Source: Affinundibacterium macrobrachii
GTDB taxonomy: Bacteria; Pseudomonadota; Gammaproteobacteria; Burkholderiales; Burkholderiaceae_D
Assembly (NCBI RefSeq): GCF_014652415.1
Contig: NZ_BMYT01000003.1
Location: forward strand, 659,949 to 723,948
Length of the DNA: 64,000 nt
Direction of reading: 5' to 3'
Both the position numbers and the translations under genes were made by a program. Positions 9,042 through 20,431 of the stretch are shown here, piece by piece. The notes beneath the pieces were generated by a model. The model was not told the DNA's origin. It ran no database searches and saw nothing but the letters and a program-made list of their open reading frames with translations. Position 1 is the first letter of the stretch. Every line of letters starts with the position of its first letter.

Positions 9042-10427
9042 ATGAAAACCAAAATACGTACCGAGCTTGCGAAGCTTTGGCAAATTGCATGGCCTGTACT
9101 CATTGGTCAACTTGCAACAGTTGGTATGTCTGTTGCCGATGTCGCCATGACTGGGCATCTGAGTGCAGAAGACCTAGCCGCGGTAGCGCTCGGCGCATCG
9201 CTCTGGTCCATTATCTTAGTGACCGTCATGGGCGTGATGATTTCAATTAACGCCGTGGTTGCGCACGAGGTAGGTGCCGGCGCATTCGAAAAAATCCCCC
9301 ACATCATGCGCCAATCCATGTGGATGGCATTTGGTGTTGGCATGATTGCCTGCCTGATTCTCAATTTATCAACGCATGTATTTAGTTACTTGCAACTTGA
9401 TCCCTTTGTTCAGAAAAAAGCCACCGAATTTGTGCGCGTGATCAGCATAGGCATGCCCGCCTTCGCCATGTACCGAGCGCTGTATAGCTACACCACAAGT
9501 CTGAACGAAACCAAGCCAATTATGATGATTGCGATCCTTGGTTTGATATTCAATGTGATCGTCAACTACCTATTCATCTACGGTAAATTTGGACTGCCGC
9601 AGCTTGGTTCCACGGGTTCTGCAATGGCAACCGGGATTGCAATGTGGCTAATGTTAGGAGCCATGCTTTGGTGGATACACCATTCGCCGATCTATAAACG
9701 AACCTTCCCTTTCACACACAGAGAAAAACCAAACTGGGTAGAAATTCGCTCTATGTTGCGCATAGGCTTACCAATTGGCGTTACTTACTTTGCCGAAGTG
9801 TCGGCATTCTCCGCCGTCGGTCTATTGGTGGCACGCTTCGGCGTTGTAGCGATTTCAGCGAATCAAATTGCTTTGAATTTTTCGTCTCTAGTATTCATGG
9901 TGCCGATGAGTTTAGGCATTGCGCTCACAACCCGCGTTAGCCAAACTTTAGGTGAAGGTGATGTCGTTCATGCGCGCTTTGTATCGTGGACAGGGGTTGG
10001 TGTTTCTTTAGTTTTTGCCGTCATTTCAGCGAGCATGATGACGCTGTTACGTTATGAAGTTGTCGCGGCTTATACTTCAGATCCGATGATTCAAGAAGTC
10101 ACCGCAAATCTCTTATTGCTTGCTGCAATTTTCCAGCTTTCAGATGCAGCGCAAATTACCATCTCTTGCGCACTGCGCGGCTACAAAGTCACGCGCATCC
10201 CGATGTTCATTCACATCATGGCGTTTTATGGTTTCGCAATGCCGATAGGATTAGTCTTGGGATTAGCACCAGATTGGATGCCTTGGCACCCAGCAAAACC
10301 GATGGAAGCCAGCGGTTTCTGGATTGGCTTAGTGCTCGGATTAACAGTGGCTGCAATTATGTTAGGCATCTTTCTACATCGTTTATCCACCTCACGTATC
10401 GCTTATCATTTGCGTACCAACCCATAG
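9042..10427 (+). CDS. MATE family multidrug efflux transporter (NorM type)
   Basis: Inner-membrane antiporter that exports cationic compounds using a sodium or proton gradient. The 461-residue product begins MKTKIRTELAKLWQIAWPVL and shows the repeated MATE halves: WPVLIGQLATVGMSVADVAMTGHL in the first and IGLPIGVTYFAEVSAFSAVGLLV in the second. About twelve hydrophobic segments are visible. The ATG at 9042 is preferred because upstream codons in frame encode an uncharacteristic, soluble leader. It is divergent from the SPFH operon and about 130 bases upstream of ychF. Confidence 0.93.
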   Translation: MKTKIRTELAKLWQIAWPVLIGQLATVGMSVADVAMTGHLSAEDLAAVALGASLWSIILVTVMGVMISINAVVAHEVGAGAFEKIPHIMRQSMWMAFGVGMIACLILNLSTHVFSYLQLDPFVQKKATEFVRVISIGMPAFAMYRALYSYTTSLNETKPIMMIAILGLIFNVIVNYLFIYGKFGLPQLGSTGSAMATGIAMWLMLGAMLWWIHHSPIYKRTFPFTHREKPNWVEIRSMLRIGLPIGVTYFAEVSAFSAVGLLVARFGVVAISANQIALNFSSLVFMVPMSLGIALTTRVSQTLGEGDVVHARFVSWTGVGVSLVFAVISASMMTLLRYEVVAAYTSDPMIQEVTANLLLLAAIFQLSDAAQITISCALRGYKVTRIPMFIHIMAFYGFAMPIGLVLGLAPDWMPWHPAKPMEASGFWIGLVLGLTVAAIMLGIFLHRLSTSRIAYHLRTNP

Positions 10428-10559
10428 CGCAACGAAGCATACAATGGCGCAAACTAGTCGCGCTGAAAAGCACATAGTGTAAAATGTCGGATTAAATCCA
10501 ATAATCTTTCCATTTGCGCAATCCCGATTTTGCGTGAATATTTTTAAGCAAAGTTCATT

Positions 10560-11651
10560 ATGAGTCTCCAATGCGGCATCGTCGGCCTACCCAATGTCGG
10601 CAAATCTACGCTTTTTAATGCCTTAACAAAAGCAGGTATCCCAGCCGAAAACTATCCTTTCTGCACGATCGAACCAAATGTTGGCGTCGTCGAAGTACCT
10701 GATCCGCGCCTAAAACAGTTGTCTGAAATCGTTAAACCAGAACGCGTACAAAATGCGATTGTGGAGTTTGTCGATATCGCCGGCTTGGTTGCAGGTGCTT
10801 CCAAGGGCGAAGGCTTAGGCAATCAATTTCTTGCACACATCCGCGAAACCGATGCGATTGTGAACGTAGTTCGCTGCTTTGAAGACGACAACGTAATTCA
10901 CGTTGCCGGCAAAGTAAGCCCGTTAGATGATATCGAGGTTATTCAAACCGAGTTATGCTTAGCTGACATGGGCTCAGTGGAAAAAGCGATTCATCGCGAA
11001 AATAAAAAAGCACGCTCTGGCGACAAAGATGCACTCAAGCTCGTTACCTTGCTTGAGAAAATCATGCCAGGCTTGAATGACGCGGTACCAATTCGCGCGA
11101 TGGGCTTAGACAAAGAAGAAATGGCGTTGATCAAGCCGATGTGCCTGATCACAGCCAAACCAGCAATGTATGTAGCCAATGTGTCGGATGACGGCTTTAC
11201 TAATAATCCTTTGTTAGACCAATTGACCGAATTCGCAGCTAAACAAAATGCGCCTATCGTCGCAATTTGTGCCGCGATCGAATCTGAAATTGCGGATTTA
11301 GAAGATGAAGATAAAGCCGCTTTCCTAGCAGACATGGGAATGGAAGAGCCAGGATTAGATCGCTTGATTCGCGCTGCGTTTAAACTATTAGGCCTGCAAA
11401 CCTATTTCACCGCAGGCGTAAAAGAAGTACGCGCTTGGACTATTCATATTGGCGATACAGCACCACAAGCAGCGGGCGTTATTCATACTGATTTTGAGCG
11501 CGGTTTCATTCGCGCGCAAACCATCGCATTTGAAGATTACGTCGCACACAAAGGCGAAGCAGGTGCAAAAGAAGCGGGCAAGATGCGCGCCGAAGGTAAA
11601 GAGTATGTTGTTAAAGATGGCGATGTTTTGAATTTCTTGTTCAACGTCTAA
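10560..11651 (+). CDS. ychF: Redox-regulated ribosome-binding ATPase YchF
   Basis: Obg-related P-loop protein (OLA1/YchF) that prefers ATP and binds the ribosome; linked to oxidative-stress response and translation start. The 363-residue product has [15 protein letters not shown] at residues 8-22, [20 protein letters not shown], a helical insertion near residues 140-200, and a C-terminal TGS domain ending [14 protein letters not shown]. Length and motifs are standard. The gene ends 50 bases before a strong bidirectional terminator. Confidence 0.97.
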   Translation: MSLQCGIVGLPNVGKSTLFNALTKAGIPAENYPFCTIEPNVGVVEVPDPRLKQLSEIVKPERVQNAIVEFVDIAGLVAGASKGEGLGNQFLAHIRETDAIVNVVRCFEDDNVIHVAGKVSPLDDIEVIQTELCLADMGSVEKAIHRENKKARSGDKDALKLVTLLEKIMPGLNDAVPIRAMGLDKEEMALIKPMCLITAKPAMYVANVSDDGFTNNPLLDQLTEFAAKQNAPIVAICAAIESEIADLEDEDKAAFLADMGMEEPGLDRLIRAAFKLLGLQTYFTAGVKEVRAWTIHIGDTAPQAAGVIHTDFERGFIRAQTIAFEDYVAHKGEAGAKEAGKMRAEGKEYVVKDGDVLNFLFNV

Positions 11652-11700
11652 ATCGTATTTCCGTTCATCACGTCCAATGCATCCAGCGTTGGGCGAATAA

Positions 11701-11742
11701 AAAATCCCACGTACCAAACTAAACGGAGCGTGGGATTTTTTT
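11701..11742. terminator. Rho-independent terminator after ychF
   Basis: AAAATCCCACG and CGTGGGATTTTTTT form an 11-bp stem around an 17-base loop, followed by a T-run on the plus strand. The A-rich left flank also gives T residues on the minus strand, so it may also end the convergent gene at 11783-12607. Confidence 0.88.
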
Positions 11743-11782
11743 ATGCTCTCTACTCTCAATGTGCGATTAGGTGATCCAACTT

Positions 11783-12607
11783 CTACAACCCCACCGCGAC
11801 ACTTAGTCCATTAAAATTGCGTTTACGCGACTCACTCGCTTCAGTTTTACTATCTTCATAAACCAGCTCAATCACCGCATCATCAGAATAAGCATTATTG
11901 AACAAGCTTAAAGAGTAACTCGACTTTGATAAATCGACAGGAAGCGATTGACGACGATCACCTTCGATGAGGGTTGCTTCCTTCAAGCCCATAAATTCAG
12001 CCGGAAAACTAAAGCTCACTTTCTTGGTATTGCAAGGACCACCTAAAGCTCGTACGAAATTTCTCGCTATAAAAGGCAAGTCATCGTAATAGATTGCCCA
12101 AAACATTTCGCACTCCAAACGCAAATCGCCAAGACGGCGTTGATTCACCAACACTGTTGGACTACGTACCAAAGGCCACCAGCGGAACATATCTTTTTTT
12201 CGATTAATCATTAACTCAGCGTTTTGCTCTTTTGCCTGCGAATCGATAGGCAAACTAAAGCTACCATCTTCGGCAATTGGAATGGGACGAGAGAATGTAT
12301 CTGTCGATAAACGCAAACTCACCCCACGCAATTCAACTTCAGCGCGACGCGGTTTCAAAATAAATTTATGCGATGCTTGCGGCGCGCGCGCATGAAATTT
12401 CTCAAATGCATCGACACCCTTTAGCATGACACGATATGATTTCCAGTCAGGGTTTTTGGCATTCGTTACCTCTACCGTTTGCGTTACGCCATCATCAGAT
12501 TTCTCTTGTGGCGGAGGCGCCTCGCCTTGTTCCTGCGCAAATGAGATCGATGCAAATGAGAACGAGCAACACAACAATATCAACAGAGTTCGAAACGAGA
12601 ATTTCAT
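11783..12607 (-). CDS. Secreted protein of unknown function
   Basis: A 274-residue protein with a clear signal peptide (hydrophobic stretch LLILLCCSFSFASISFA, cleavage probably near residue 24). A proline- and glutamate-rich linker follows, then a beta-rich body. Charged and aromatic segments such as RWWPLVRSPTVLVNQRR and ECEMFWAIYYDDLPFIARN stand out. It has two Cys in the mature part (near ECEMF and GPCNTKK) that could form a disulfide in the periplasm. No family was recognised. It stands alone between the ychF terminator and a 289-base gap, and its function cannot be inferred from its neighbours. Confidence 0.75.
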   Translation of the reverse strand: MKFSFRTLLILLCCSFSFASISFAQEQGEAPPPQEKSDDGVTQTVEVTNAKNPDWKSYRVMLKGVDAFEKFHARAPQASHKFILKPRRAEVELRGVSLRLSTDTFSRPIPIAEDGSFSLPIDSQAKEQNAELMINRKKDMFRWWPLVRSPTVLVNQRRLGDLRLECEMFWAIYYDDLPFIARNFVRALGGPCNTKKVSFSFPAEFMGLKEATLIEGDRRQSLPVDLSKSSYSLSLFNNAYSDDAVIELVYEDSKTEASESRKRNFNGLSVAVGL

Positions 12608-12896
12608 AGATCAAGACAGACGAGTTAGGAGGAGAAGTATTATTGAAGCGCAGAAAAAAATTCGCAAAAGAAATTTACAAAGTACATTCAGCTAAGCCCA
12701 ATTGGTAGCAAGCAACTTGATTTATGCCTTGCGGAAACTATGTAGTATTAGGACGACATATTCCATGTCACGAAATCGTATGCATGTCGCTCGCATGTTA
12801 AAAAGTGTAAGTTGATTCCAGCATATCCAAGCACATGATACAGTTATAGCATTGATGTAGACCGCCTTGATTGATACATCTGTACGCGAGAAATTT

Positions 12897-14311
<1,415 letters not shown>

Positions 14312-14350
14312 TTATTGCTGAGAAACTACACATAAAACGATTTACTAAAT

Positions 14351-14892
<542 letters not shown>

Positions 14893-14961
14893 TTATTTTT
14901 ACTAAGTTCACTTGGTAAAACGCGACTTAGCGATTATTTTAGACGGGCATTATCCCAGATT

Positions 14962-15621
14962 TTAAGCGGCTTCACCGGAATCCGTGTTGCGTTGCAACAA
15001 ATGAAAGTACACACTCCCCGCTTTATCTTCTCTCAGCACTTGCCACCTCATCGTCTGCGTTGTAGCCAAGCTTGCGAAGGCTTGCTCCGATTCCACATAC
15101 AAAACGCCATTTGGCGCCAACAAATCTACGCATAGCGGCAACACTTTTTCCAAGAAGCCCAAATTGAATGGCGGATCAAGAAAAATCACTTCGAACTTGT
15201 CGGTTTTAGCAAATAAGCTTTTTAACAATACCAACGCATCACCACGCTGCAAGTAAATTTGATCCGCTTTGAGTTTTTCCTTGACCTGCTGTAGTTGGGC
15301 AAATGCCGCAGGAAAAGCCTCAAACATGGTCACTTTTTTTGCGCCACGACTAGCAGCCTCAAATCCCAACGCACCACTGCCAGCAAAAACGTCTAAGCAT
15401 GACAGTTGCTGCCATTGACCATCCCACACATGATTCAACCAATTAAACAGCGTTTCTCTCACCCGGTCAGGTGTCGGTCGCAAACCCTCGCCATCAATCA
15501 CAGTCAAAGGCGTACGTTTCCACTCGCCACCAATGATGCGGACTTGATGACTTGCTTTGGCATGCTTGGCTGGCTTGCTTGATGATGCGCTTGGATTGTG
15601 GCGTTTCTTGATGTGATTCAT
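14962..15621 (-). CDS. rsmD: 16S rRNA (guanine966-N2)-methyltransferase RsmD
   Basis: Methylates G966 of 16S rRNA on the assembled 30S subunit. The 219-residue product has a basic N-terminal leader of about 25 residues, then VRIIGGEWKRTPL, RPTPDRVRETLFNWL, the SAM-binding strand CLDVFAGSGALGFEAASRGA and the catalytic motif FLDPPFN. The gene is divergent from ftsY and upstream of coaD, the usual betaproteobacterial order. The ATG at 15621 is the first in frame with a reasonable context. Confidence 0.95.
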   Translation of the reverse strand: MNHIKKRHNPSASSSKPAKHAKASHQVRIIGGEWKRTPLTVIDGEGLRPTPDRVRETLFNWLNHVWDGQWQQLSCLDVFAGSGALGFEAASRGAKKVTMFEAFPAAFAQLQQVKEKLKADQIYLQRGDALVLLKSLFAKTDKFEVIFLDPPFNLGFLEKVLPLCVDLLAPNGVLYVESEQAFASLATTQTMRWQVLREDKAGSVYFHLLQRNTDSGEAA

Positions 15622-15795
15622 AGCGGGGGGCGAAAAATCGCGGTAAGGCTCTGTTAGAATGGCAGCATTCTAAAGGTTTTTCGCACACGCTTTGCATTTC
15701 TCCGATGATCGGCAACCGACTTCACCGAATTGTCTTAGCCGGCACTCCAGTCTTTGCGAAATCTCTCAACACTATTTTTGAGTACAAGTTCATCA

Positions 15796-16884
15796 ATGTT
15801 TAGCTTTTTTAGAAAAAAAACACCTGAAGTCGTTGCAACTCCAGCTGCCTCAGAAACCCCAAATACCCCAATTACCTCACATCAGAGCGGCCAGATCGAG
15901 TCCGCTACTGCGACAGCTCAAATTGAAGTTCAAGCCGAAGCTCCAGTTGAAACAAAAGCAGAAGACAAACCAGAAAGCACGCCTGCCAAACTCTCTTGGA
16001 TTGCGCGCCTAAAACAAGGTTTAGCCAAAACGTCATCCAGTTTAACCACGCTATTTGTTGGCGCTAAGATTGACGATGATTTGTATGACGAATTAGAAGC
16101 TGCTTTACTCACTGCGGATGCAGGTGTAGAAGCAACCATGTATCTACTCGACAATTTAAAACGCAAAGTCAAAGAAGAAAAATTAACTGAAGCTGAGCAA
16201 GTCAAAGCTGCACTGAAAGTTTTGTTACTCGACCTACTCAAACCTTTGCAAAAACCTTTTGAACTAGGTCGTTATCAGCCTTTGGTCATGATGATCGCTG
16301 GTGTGAATGGCGCAGGGAAAACCACCACCATAGGCAAACTCGCCAAACACATGCATGCACATAATCAATCGGTGGTCTTGGCGGCGGGTGATACTTTCCG
16401 CGCCGCCGCTCGCGAACAGTTAATGGTCTGGGGTGAACGCAATAATATTACGGTGATTGCACAAGAGTCTGGCGATCCAGCAGCAGTTGCATTCGACGCT
16501 GTTGCTTCTGCGAAGGCACGCGGCACCAACGTCGCTATGGTTGATACCGCTGGTCGACTACCAACCCAATTACACTTGATGGAAGAACTCAAAAAAATCA
16601 AACGTGTGATTGGCAAAGGTATGGATGGTGCACCACAAGAAGTCGTCTTGGTGATTGATGGTAACACTGGCCAAAATGCACTAACTCAAGTTAAAGCATT
16701 CGACGACGCCTTGCAATTAACAGGTCTAATCATCACCAAGCTCGATGGTACAGCCAAAGGCGGCGTGCTAGCTGCGATTGCAAAAACCCGCCCTATTCCT
16801 GTGTACTTTATTGGCGTCGGCGAACAAATTGAAGATTTACAAGCCTTCAACGCACAAGAATTTGTTGACGCGCTATTACAGTAA
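15796..16884 (+). CDS. ftsY: Signal recognition particle receptor FtsY
   Basis: GTPase that receives ribosome-SRP complexes at the membrane. The 362-residue form begins MFSFFRKK, an amphipathic membrane-targeting start, then an Ala/Glu/Pro-rich A domain (to about residue 75) and the NG domains. GTPase motifs are intact: GVNGAGKTTTIGKLA, DTAGRLPTQ and TKLDGTAKGG. The frame is open 14 codons further upstream, but MFSFFRKK matches the family start. It leads ftsE and ftsX in one direction. Confidence 0.96.
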   Translation: MFSFFRKKTPEVVATPAASETPNTPITSHQSGQIESATATAQIEVQAEAPVETKAEDKPESTPAKLSWIARLKQGLAKTSSSLTTLFVGAKIDDDLYDELEAALLTADAGVEATMYLLDNLKRKVKEEKLTEAEQVKAALKVLLLDLLKPLQKPFELGRYQPLVMMIAGVNGAGKTTTIGKLAKHMHAHNQSVVLAAGDTFRAAAREQLMVWGERNNITVIAQESGDPAAVAFDAVASAKARGTNVAMVDTAGRLPTQLHLMEELKKIKRVIGKGMDGAPQEVVLVIDGNTGQNALTQVKAFDDALQLTGLIITKLDGTAKGGVLAAIAKTRPIPVYFIGVGEQIEDLQAFNAQEFVDALLQ

Positions 16885-16917
16885 TACCGCCAAAAATACG
16901 ACGAAGGAAAGTTCACG

Positions 16918-17604
16918 ATGATTGAATTCCAACATGTCAGTAAAGCCTTTGGCAACGACATCTATGCCCTAAGAGACGTATCCTTAACTATCGGTGATGG
17001 CGAACTAGTTTTCTTAGCGGGACCATCCGGTGCTGGCAAATCAACGCTATTGCGCATGATCGCTGGTTTAGAAAAACCTAGCAGCGGCACGGTGTTAATG
17101 AATGGTCAAAATTTGGGTCAATTAAAAGCTAGCAGCCTGCCTTATTTACGTCGTAAATTAGGACTGATTTTACAGGGACAAGGTTTGCTATTAGATCGCA
17201 GTGTTTTAGCCAATGTGATGTTGCCGATGATAGTGGTCGGTGAGTCAACGACAGAGGCGGAAACACGTGCGCGCGCGGCATTAGATCGCCTGAATATTCT
17301 CGATAAAGCACATGCATCTCCTCTCGCTTTGTCTGGCGGTGAGCAACAACGCGTCGCAATTGCGCGCGCGATCGTCAATCGTCCCAAAATCATTTTGGCC
17401 GATGAGCCAACCGCTTATTTAGATCGTGATAATGCCATCATCGTAATCAATGCCTTAAAGGCATTTCAACGCTCGGGCGTGACTTGTATTATTTCTAGCC
17501 ACGATGAACAGTTTTTAGAGCAAGCGAATCGCGTCATTTATTTAAGCAAGGGCGAAGTTACCGACTCTTGGACTTCCGCAGTTGAGTCAGTTGTTGCCGC
17601 TTAA
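16918..17604 (+). CDS. ftsE: Cell division ATP-binding protein FtsE
   Basis: ABC ATPase that partners with FtsX to activate septal peptidoglycan hydrolases. The 228-residue product has Walker A GPSGAGKSTLLRM at about residue 38, signature LSGGEQQRVAIARA, Walker B ILADEPTAYLD and a switch His in SSHDEQF. An AAGGA ribosome site precedes the ATG. It lies 33 bases after ftsY and 27 bases before ftsX. Confidence 0.97.
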   Translation: MIEFQHVSKAFGNDIYALRDVSLTIGDGELVFLAGPSGAGKSTLLRMIAGLEKPSSGTVLMNGQNLGQLKASSLPYLRRKLGLILQGQGLLLDRSVLANVMLPMIVVGESTTEAETRARAALDRLNILDKAHASPLALSGGEQQRVAIARAIVNRPKIILADEPTAYLDRDNAIIVINALKAFQRSGVTCIISSHDEQFLEQANRVIYLSKGEVTDSWTSAVESVVAA

Positions 17605-17631
17605 GTCAGACTTCAAGGATACATATTCACT

Positions 17632-18549
17632 ATGACCAATTGGTTCCGTCAACATGCCTATGCCATGCGCAGCGCACTCACGCATTTACGCGCCGCGCCG
17701 GGTAATTTTTTATTCAATGTATTGGTGATCGCCATTGCCTTGTCTTTACCGATCGCTGGCTTAACTGTGTTAGAAAATATTCGTCCAGTCGCATCGCAGC
17801 TATCAATCGAGCCCGAAGTCAGTATTTTTCTGAAACCAGAATTAGCAAGTGCTGATGCCGCAGCATTGCAAGCGCCGATCAAAAAAACTTTAAAAGATTT
17901 ACAAATCACGGCAAAGTTACGCTTTGTGCCGAAAGACAAAGCCTTGGCCGCAATGGAAGGTACAAATAATCTTGCCGAAGTTCTGGCCACCTTGGGCGGT
18001 AATCCACTGCCGGATGCGTTTGTCCTGTCTTTATCCAGTGCAGATAGCGCTAAAGTTGAACAATTGACCAGCGCCTTACAAGGTCTCGATCACGTCGATG
18101 TGGTGCAAGTCGATTCAGCTTGGGTCAAGCGCTTAGCGGCACTTTTACAGGTCTTGCAAATGGCTTTGCTGTTTTTAGCGGGTACTTTGGCTGTGGTTGT
18201 TATCGTCGTGATTTTTAATGCGACACGTCTGCAAGTCATCTCACATCAAGCTGAAATCAGCGTCAGCCGCATGTTAGGGGCGACTAATGGTTTTATTCAT
18301 AAACCGTATTACTACACCGGTGCAATGTTAGGTGTGCTCGCTGGTTGTTTGGCCTTGGGCTTGGTTGCACTTTCATTGCAACCCTTAAATCAAGCGATTG
18401 CTGAATTTGCTAAATTATATGCATCAGAATTTCATTTAAGCCCACTCGGCCTTCTGCCTAGTCTAGGCTTAATTTTGATCAGCAAACTACTTGGTTTGTG
18501 TGGAGCCTATCTTTCTGTGCGTCGTCAACTGTCTAAAATTCCGGCTTAA
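17632..18549 (+). CDS. ftsX: Cell division permease-like protein FtsX
   Basis: Membrane partner of FtsE that transmits ATPase state to periplasmic EnvC/NlpD-type activators. The 305-residue product has four membrane segments: one near residues 23-43, a periplasmic domain (about 55-165), and three in the C-terminal half (VLQMALLFLAGTLAVVVIVVI, GAMLGVLAGCLALGLVALSL, LGLLPSLGLILISKLLGL). Motifs EPEVSIFL and VSRMLGAT are typical of the family. It is followed by a 240-base gap leading to rpoH. Confidence 0.96.
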   Translation: MTNWFRQHAYAMRSALTHLRAAPGNFLFNVLVIAIALSLPIAGLTVLENIRPVASQLSIEPEVSIFLKPELASADAAALQAPIKKTLKDLQITAKLRFVPKDKALAAMEGTNNLAEVLATLGGNPLPDAFVLSLSSADSAKVEQLTSALQGLDHVDVVQVDSAWVKRLAALLQVLQMALLFLAGTLAVVVIVVIFNATRLQVISHQAEISVSRMLGATNGFIHKPYYYTGAMLGVLAGCLALGLVALSLQPLNQAIAEFAKLYASEFHLSPLGLLPSLGLILISKLLGLCGAYLSVRRQLSKIPA

Positions 18550-18685
18550 AGCACTCAGCCCATAATGCAGCAATGCAATTTTTTGATGAAATTTCAGTCT
18601 TAGCCATCAATCTGCTGCCGTAATTTCCACCGAAATTAATTTTTTTACAGCAAAACCCTTGAATTTTGAGAAAACAAACAGATTA

Positions 18686-18712
18686 TTAGCACTCATCCCA
18701 ATTGAGTGCTAA
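18686..18712. promoter_or_regulatory. CIRCE operator (HrcA-binding site) upstream of rpoH
   Basis: TTAGCACTC, nine bases, then GAGTGCTAA: an exact match to the consensus CIRCE inverted repeat. HrcA represses from CIRCE and is released on heat shock. The element is 77 bases before the rpoH start codon, so HrcA probably controls the sigma-32 gene here. Such an HrcA-over-RpoH arrangement has been proposed for betaproteobacteria. hrcA itself is not in the window. Confidence 0.93.
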
Positions 18713-18789
18713 TATTAGAACTTGAAGGTGCCAGAAAAATTTTTGGTACGGCTCTAAAGATACAATCTGATTTGATATCAGGAGGAAAC

Positions 18790-19689
18790 ATGACACAAAC
18801 ATCAGCACAAGGCATTTTGCGTTCTTCGGATAGCACCGCTTTAGCACTGGGGTTTACCGGTACATTGGGCAATATTGATGCCTATATCTCTGCGGTCAAT
18901 CGTTTACCTATGTTGACGCAAGAAGAAGAAACCAATCTTGCTACTAAATTAAAATTACATAACGACTTAAATGCTGCGCAACAATTAGTTATGTCGCATT
19001 TACGTCTGGTCGTCTCCATTGCGCGCGGCTATTTAGGTTATGGTTTGCCACATGCGGACTTAATCCAAGAAGGCAATATTGGCCTAATGAAAGCGGTTAA
19101 ACGCTTCGATCCAGATCAAGGCGTGCGTTTGGTCTCTTACGCGATGCATTGGATTAAGGCTGAAATGCATGAATACATTTTGAAGAACTGGCGCTTAGTG
19201 AAAGTAGCAACAACAAAAGCGCAGCGTAAATTGTTCTTCAATCTGCGTTCAAATAAAGAAGGCTTGGATTCTATGACGCCTTCTCAAATCGATCATTTAG
19301 CGAGCAAACTCGATGTCAAACGTGAAGACGTCATTGAGATGGAAATGCGTCTATCAGGTCGCGATGTTGCACTCGATGGCTCTAGCGATGATGAAGACGA
19401 AAAATTTGCGCCAATCGCGTATTTAAAAACCGACGCTGGTGAGCCAAGCAATGTGATCGAAGCACAACAATATGATCGCTTACAAGGTGAAGGCTTAGAG
19501 ACTGCATTAGCGAAACTTGATCCACGTTCACGTCGCATCATCGAATCGCGTTGGTTGCAAAATGATGATGGCTCAGGCGCAACTCTGCATGAATTAGCGG
19601 ATGAATATGGCGTTTCTGCTGAACGCATTCGCCAAATCGAAACTGCGGCATTAAAGAAGATGAAAACTGCCCTCAGCGATTACACTTAA
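18790..19689 (+). CDS. rpoH: RNA polymerase heat-shock sigma factor RpoH (sigma-32)
   Basis: Directs transcription of heat-shock genes. The 299-residue product shows region 2 (DLIQEGNIGLMKAVKRFDP, RLVSYAMHWIKAEMHEYILKNW), the RpoH box QRKLFFNLR, and region 4 (LHELADEYGVSAERIRQIE). The ATG at 18790 has a strong GGAGG site six bases upstream; longer in-frame starts run back into the CIRCE element and are unlikely. A short palindrome TTGATATCA overlaps the ribosome site region and could contribute to temperature-sensitive translation (inference). A terminator lies 72 bases after the stop. Confidence 0.97.
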   Translation: MTQTSAQGILRSSDSTALALGFTGTLGNIDAYISAVNRLPMLTQEEETNLATKLKLHNDLNAAQQLVMSHLRLVVSIARGYLGYGLPHADLIQEGNIGLMKAVKRFDPDQGVRLVSYAMHWIKAEMHEYILKNWRLVKVATTKAQRKLFFNLRSNKEGLDSMTPSQIDHLASKLDVKREDVIEMEMRLSGRDVALDGSSDDEDEKFAPIAYLKTDAGEPSNVIEAQQYDRLQGEGLETALAKLDPRSRRIIESRWLQNDDGSGATLHELADEYGVSAERIRQIETAALKKMKTALSDYT

Positions 19690-19760
19690 GCAGTTGTCTG
19701 GCGCAAGCTGCTCAGTTTGCTCTGTTATGCTCAGTTAAATTCTTAGCTAAATCTAATAAA

Positions 19761-19795
19761 ACAAAAGGCACTCAATTGAGTGCCTTTTGTTTTTT
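19761..19795. terminator. Bidirectional terminator between rpoH and the SCO gene
   Basis: A 30-bp perfect palindrome ACAAAAGGCACTCAA/TTGAGTGCCTTTTGT followed by TTTTT on the plus strand; the minus strand reads into TTTTGTTTTATTAG. It would terminate rpoH and the convergent cytochrome-oxidase assembly operon. Confidence 0.92.
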
Positions 19796-19818
19796 CTGCT
19801 TCTTCAATACCAACTATT

Positions 19819-20430
19819 TTATTTCAAGAGAAGCTTCAAATCATGCACAATCGCTTCAGGCTTTTGTCCATATTGAATATACAAACGAATCCGACCTTGT
19901 GGATCAAATACATAACTCGCTGCAGTATGATCCATCGTATAACTTTCTGGCGTTTTGCCTGGGCTCTTTTGATAGAAGACTTTAAATTCTTTTGCGACTT
20001 TAGCGGTTGCTTCCGCATTGCCATAAAGCCCTAAAAAACGCTTATCAAAATTAGGAACATACGCTGCCAACAAATCTTGTGTGTCTCGCTCAGGATCTAC
20101 AGTGACAAACAAAACTTGCACGCGTTCGGCCAATGGCCCCAGTTGCGTCATCACCTTAGTCATTTCAAACATCGTTGTCGGACAAACGTCTGGACACTGG
20201 GTATAACCAAAGAAGAAGACGACAGCTTTACCTTTGAAATCAGCCAAGGTGCGCGGCTGCCCATTTTGATCAATCAATGCAAAATCTTTTGCATAAGAAA
20301 GTCCTGTCAAATCTGTATTTAAAAATTTTTCTTCCTGTTTACTGCATGCACTCAGTATCAAACCAGTCGCGAGCGCAAAACCGAAGAAGGCAATTCGACT
20401 CCAAACAGAACGTATAGAAAGAGTTTTCAT
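19819..20430 (-). CDS. SCO1/SenC-family copper chaperone lipoprotein
   Basis: Delivers copper to the CuA site of cytochrome c oxidase from the periplasmic side. The 203-residue form starts MKTLSIRSVWSR, has a hydrophobic signal and a lipobox LSAC (Cys near 28), then a thioredoxin fold with the copper motif CPDVCP and the conserved His in YTMDHTAAS. A longer frame upstream would overlap ctaB and hide the signal peptide, so it is rejected. The ATG is one base after the ctaB stop. It is the last gene of the heme A/assembly operon. Confidence 0.94.
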   Translation of the reverse strand: MKTLSIRSVWSRIAFFGFALATGLILSACSKQEEKFLNTDLTGLSYAKDFALIDQNGQPRTLADFKGKAVVFFFGYTQCPDVCPTTMFEMTKVMTQLGPLAERVQVLFVTVDPERDTQDLLAAYVPNFDKRFLGLYGNAEATAKVAKEFKVFYQKSPGKTPESYTMDHTAASYVFDPQGRIRLYIQYGQKPEAIVHDLKLLLK

Positions 20431-20431
20431 A

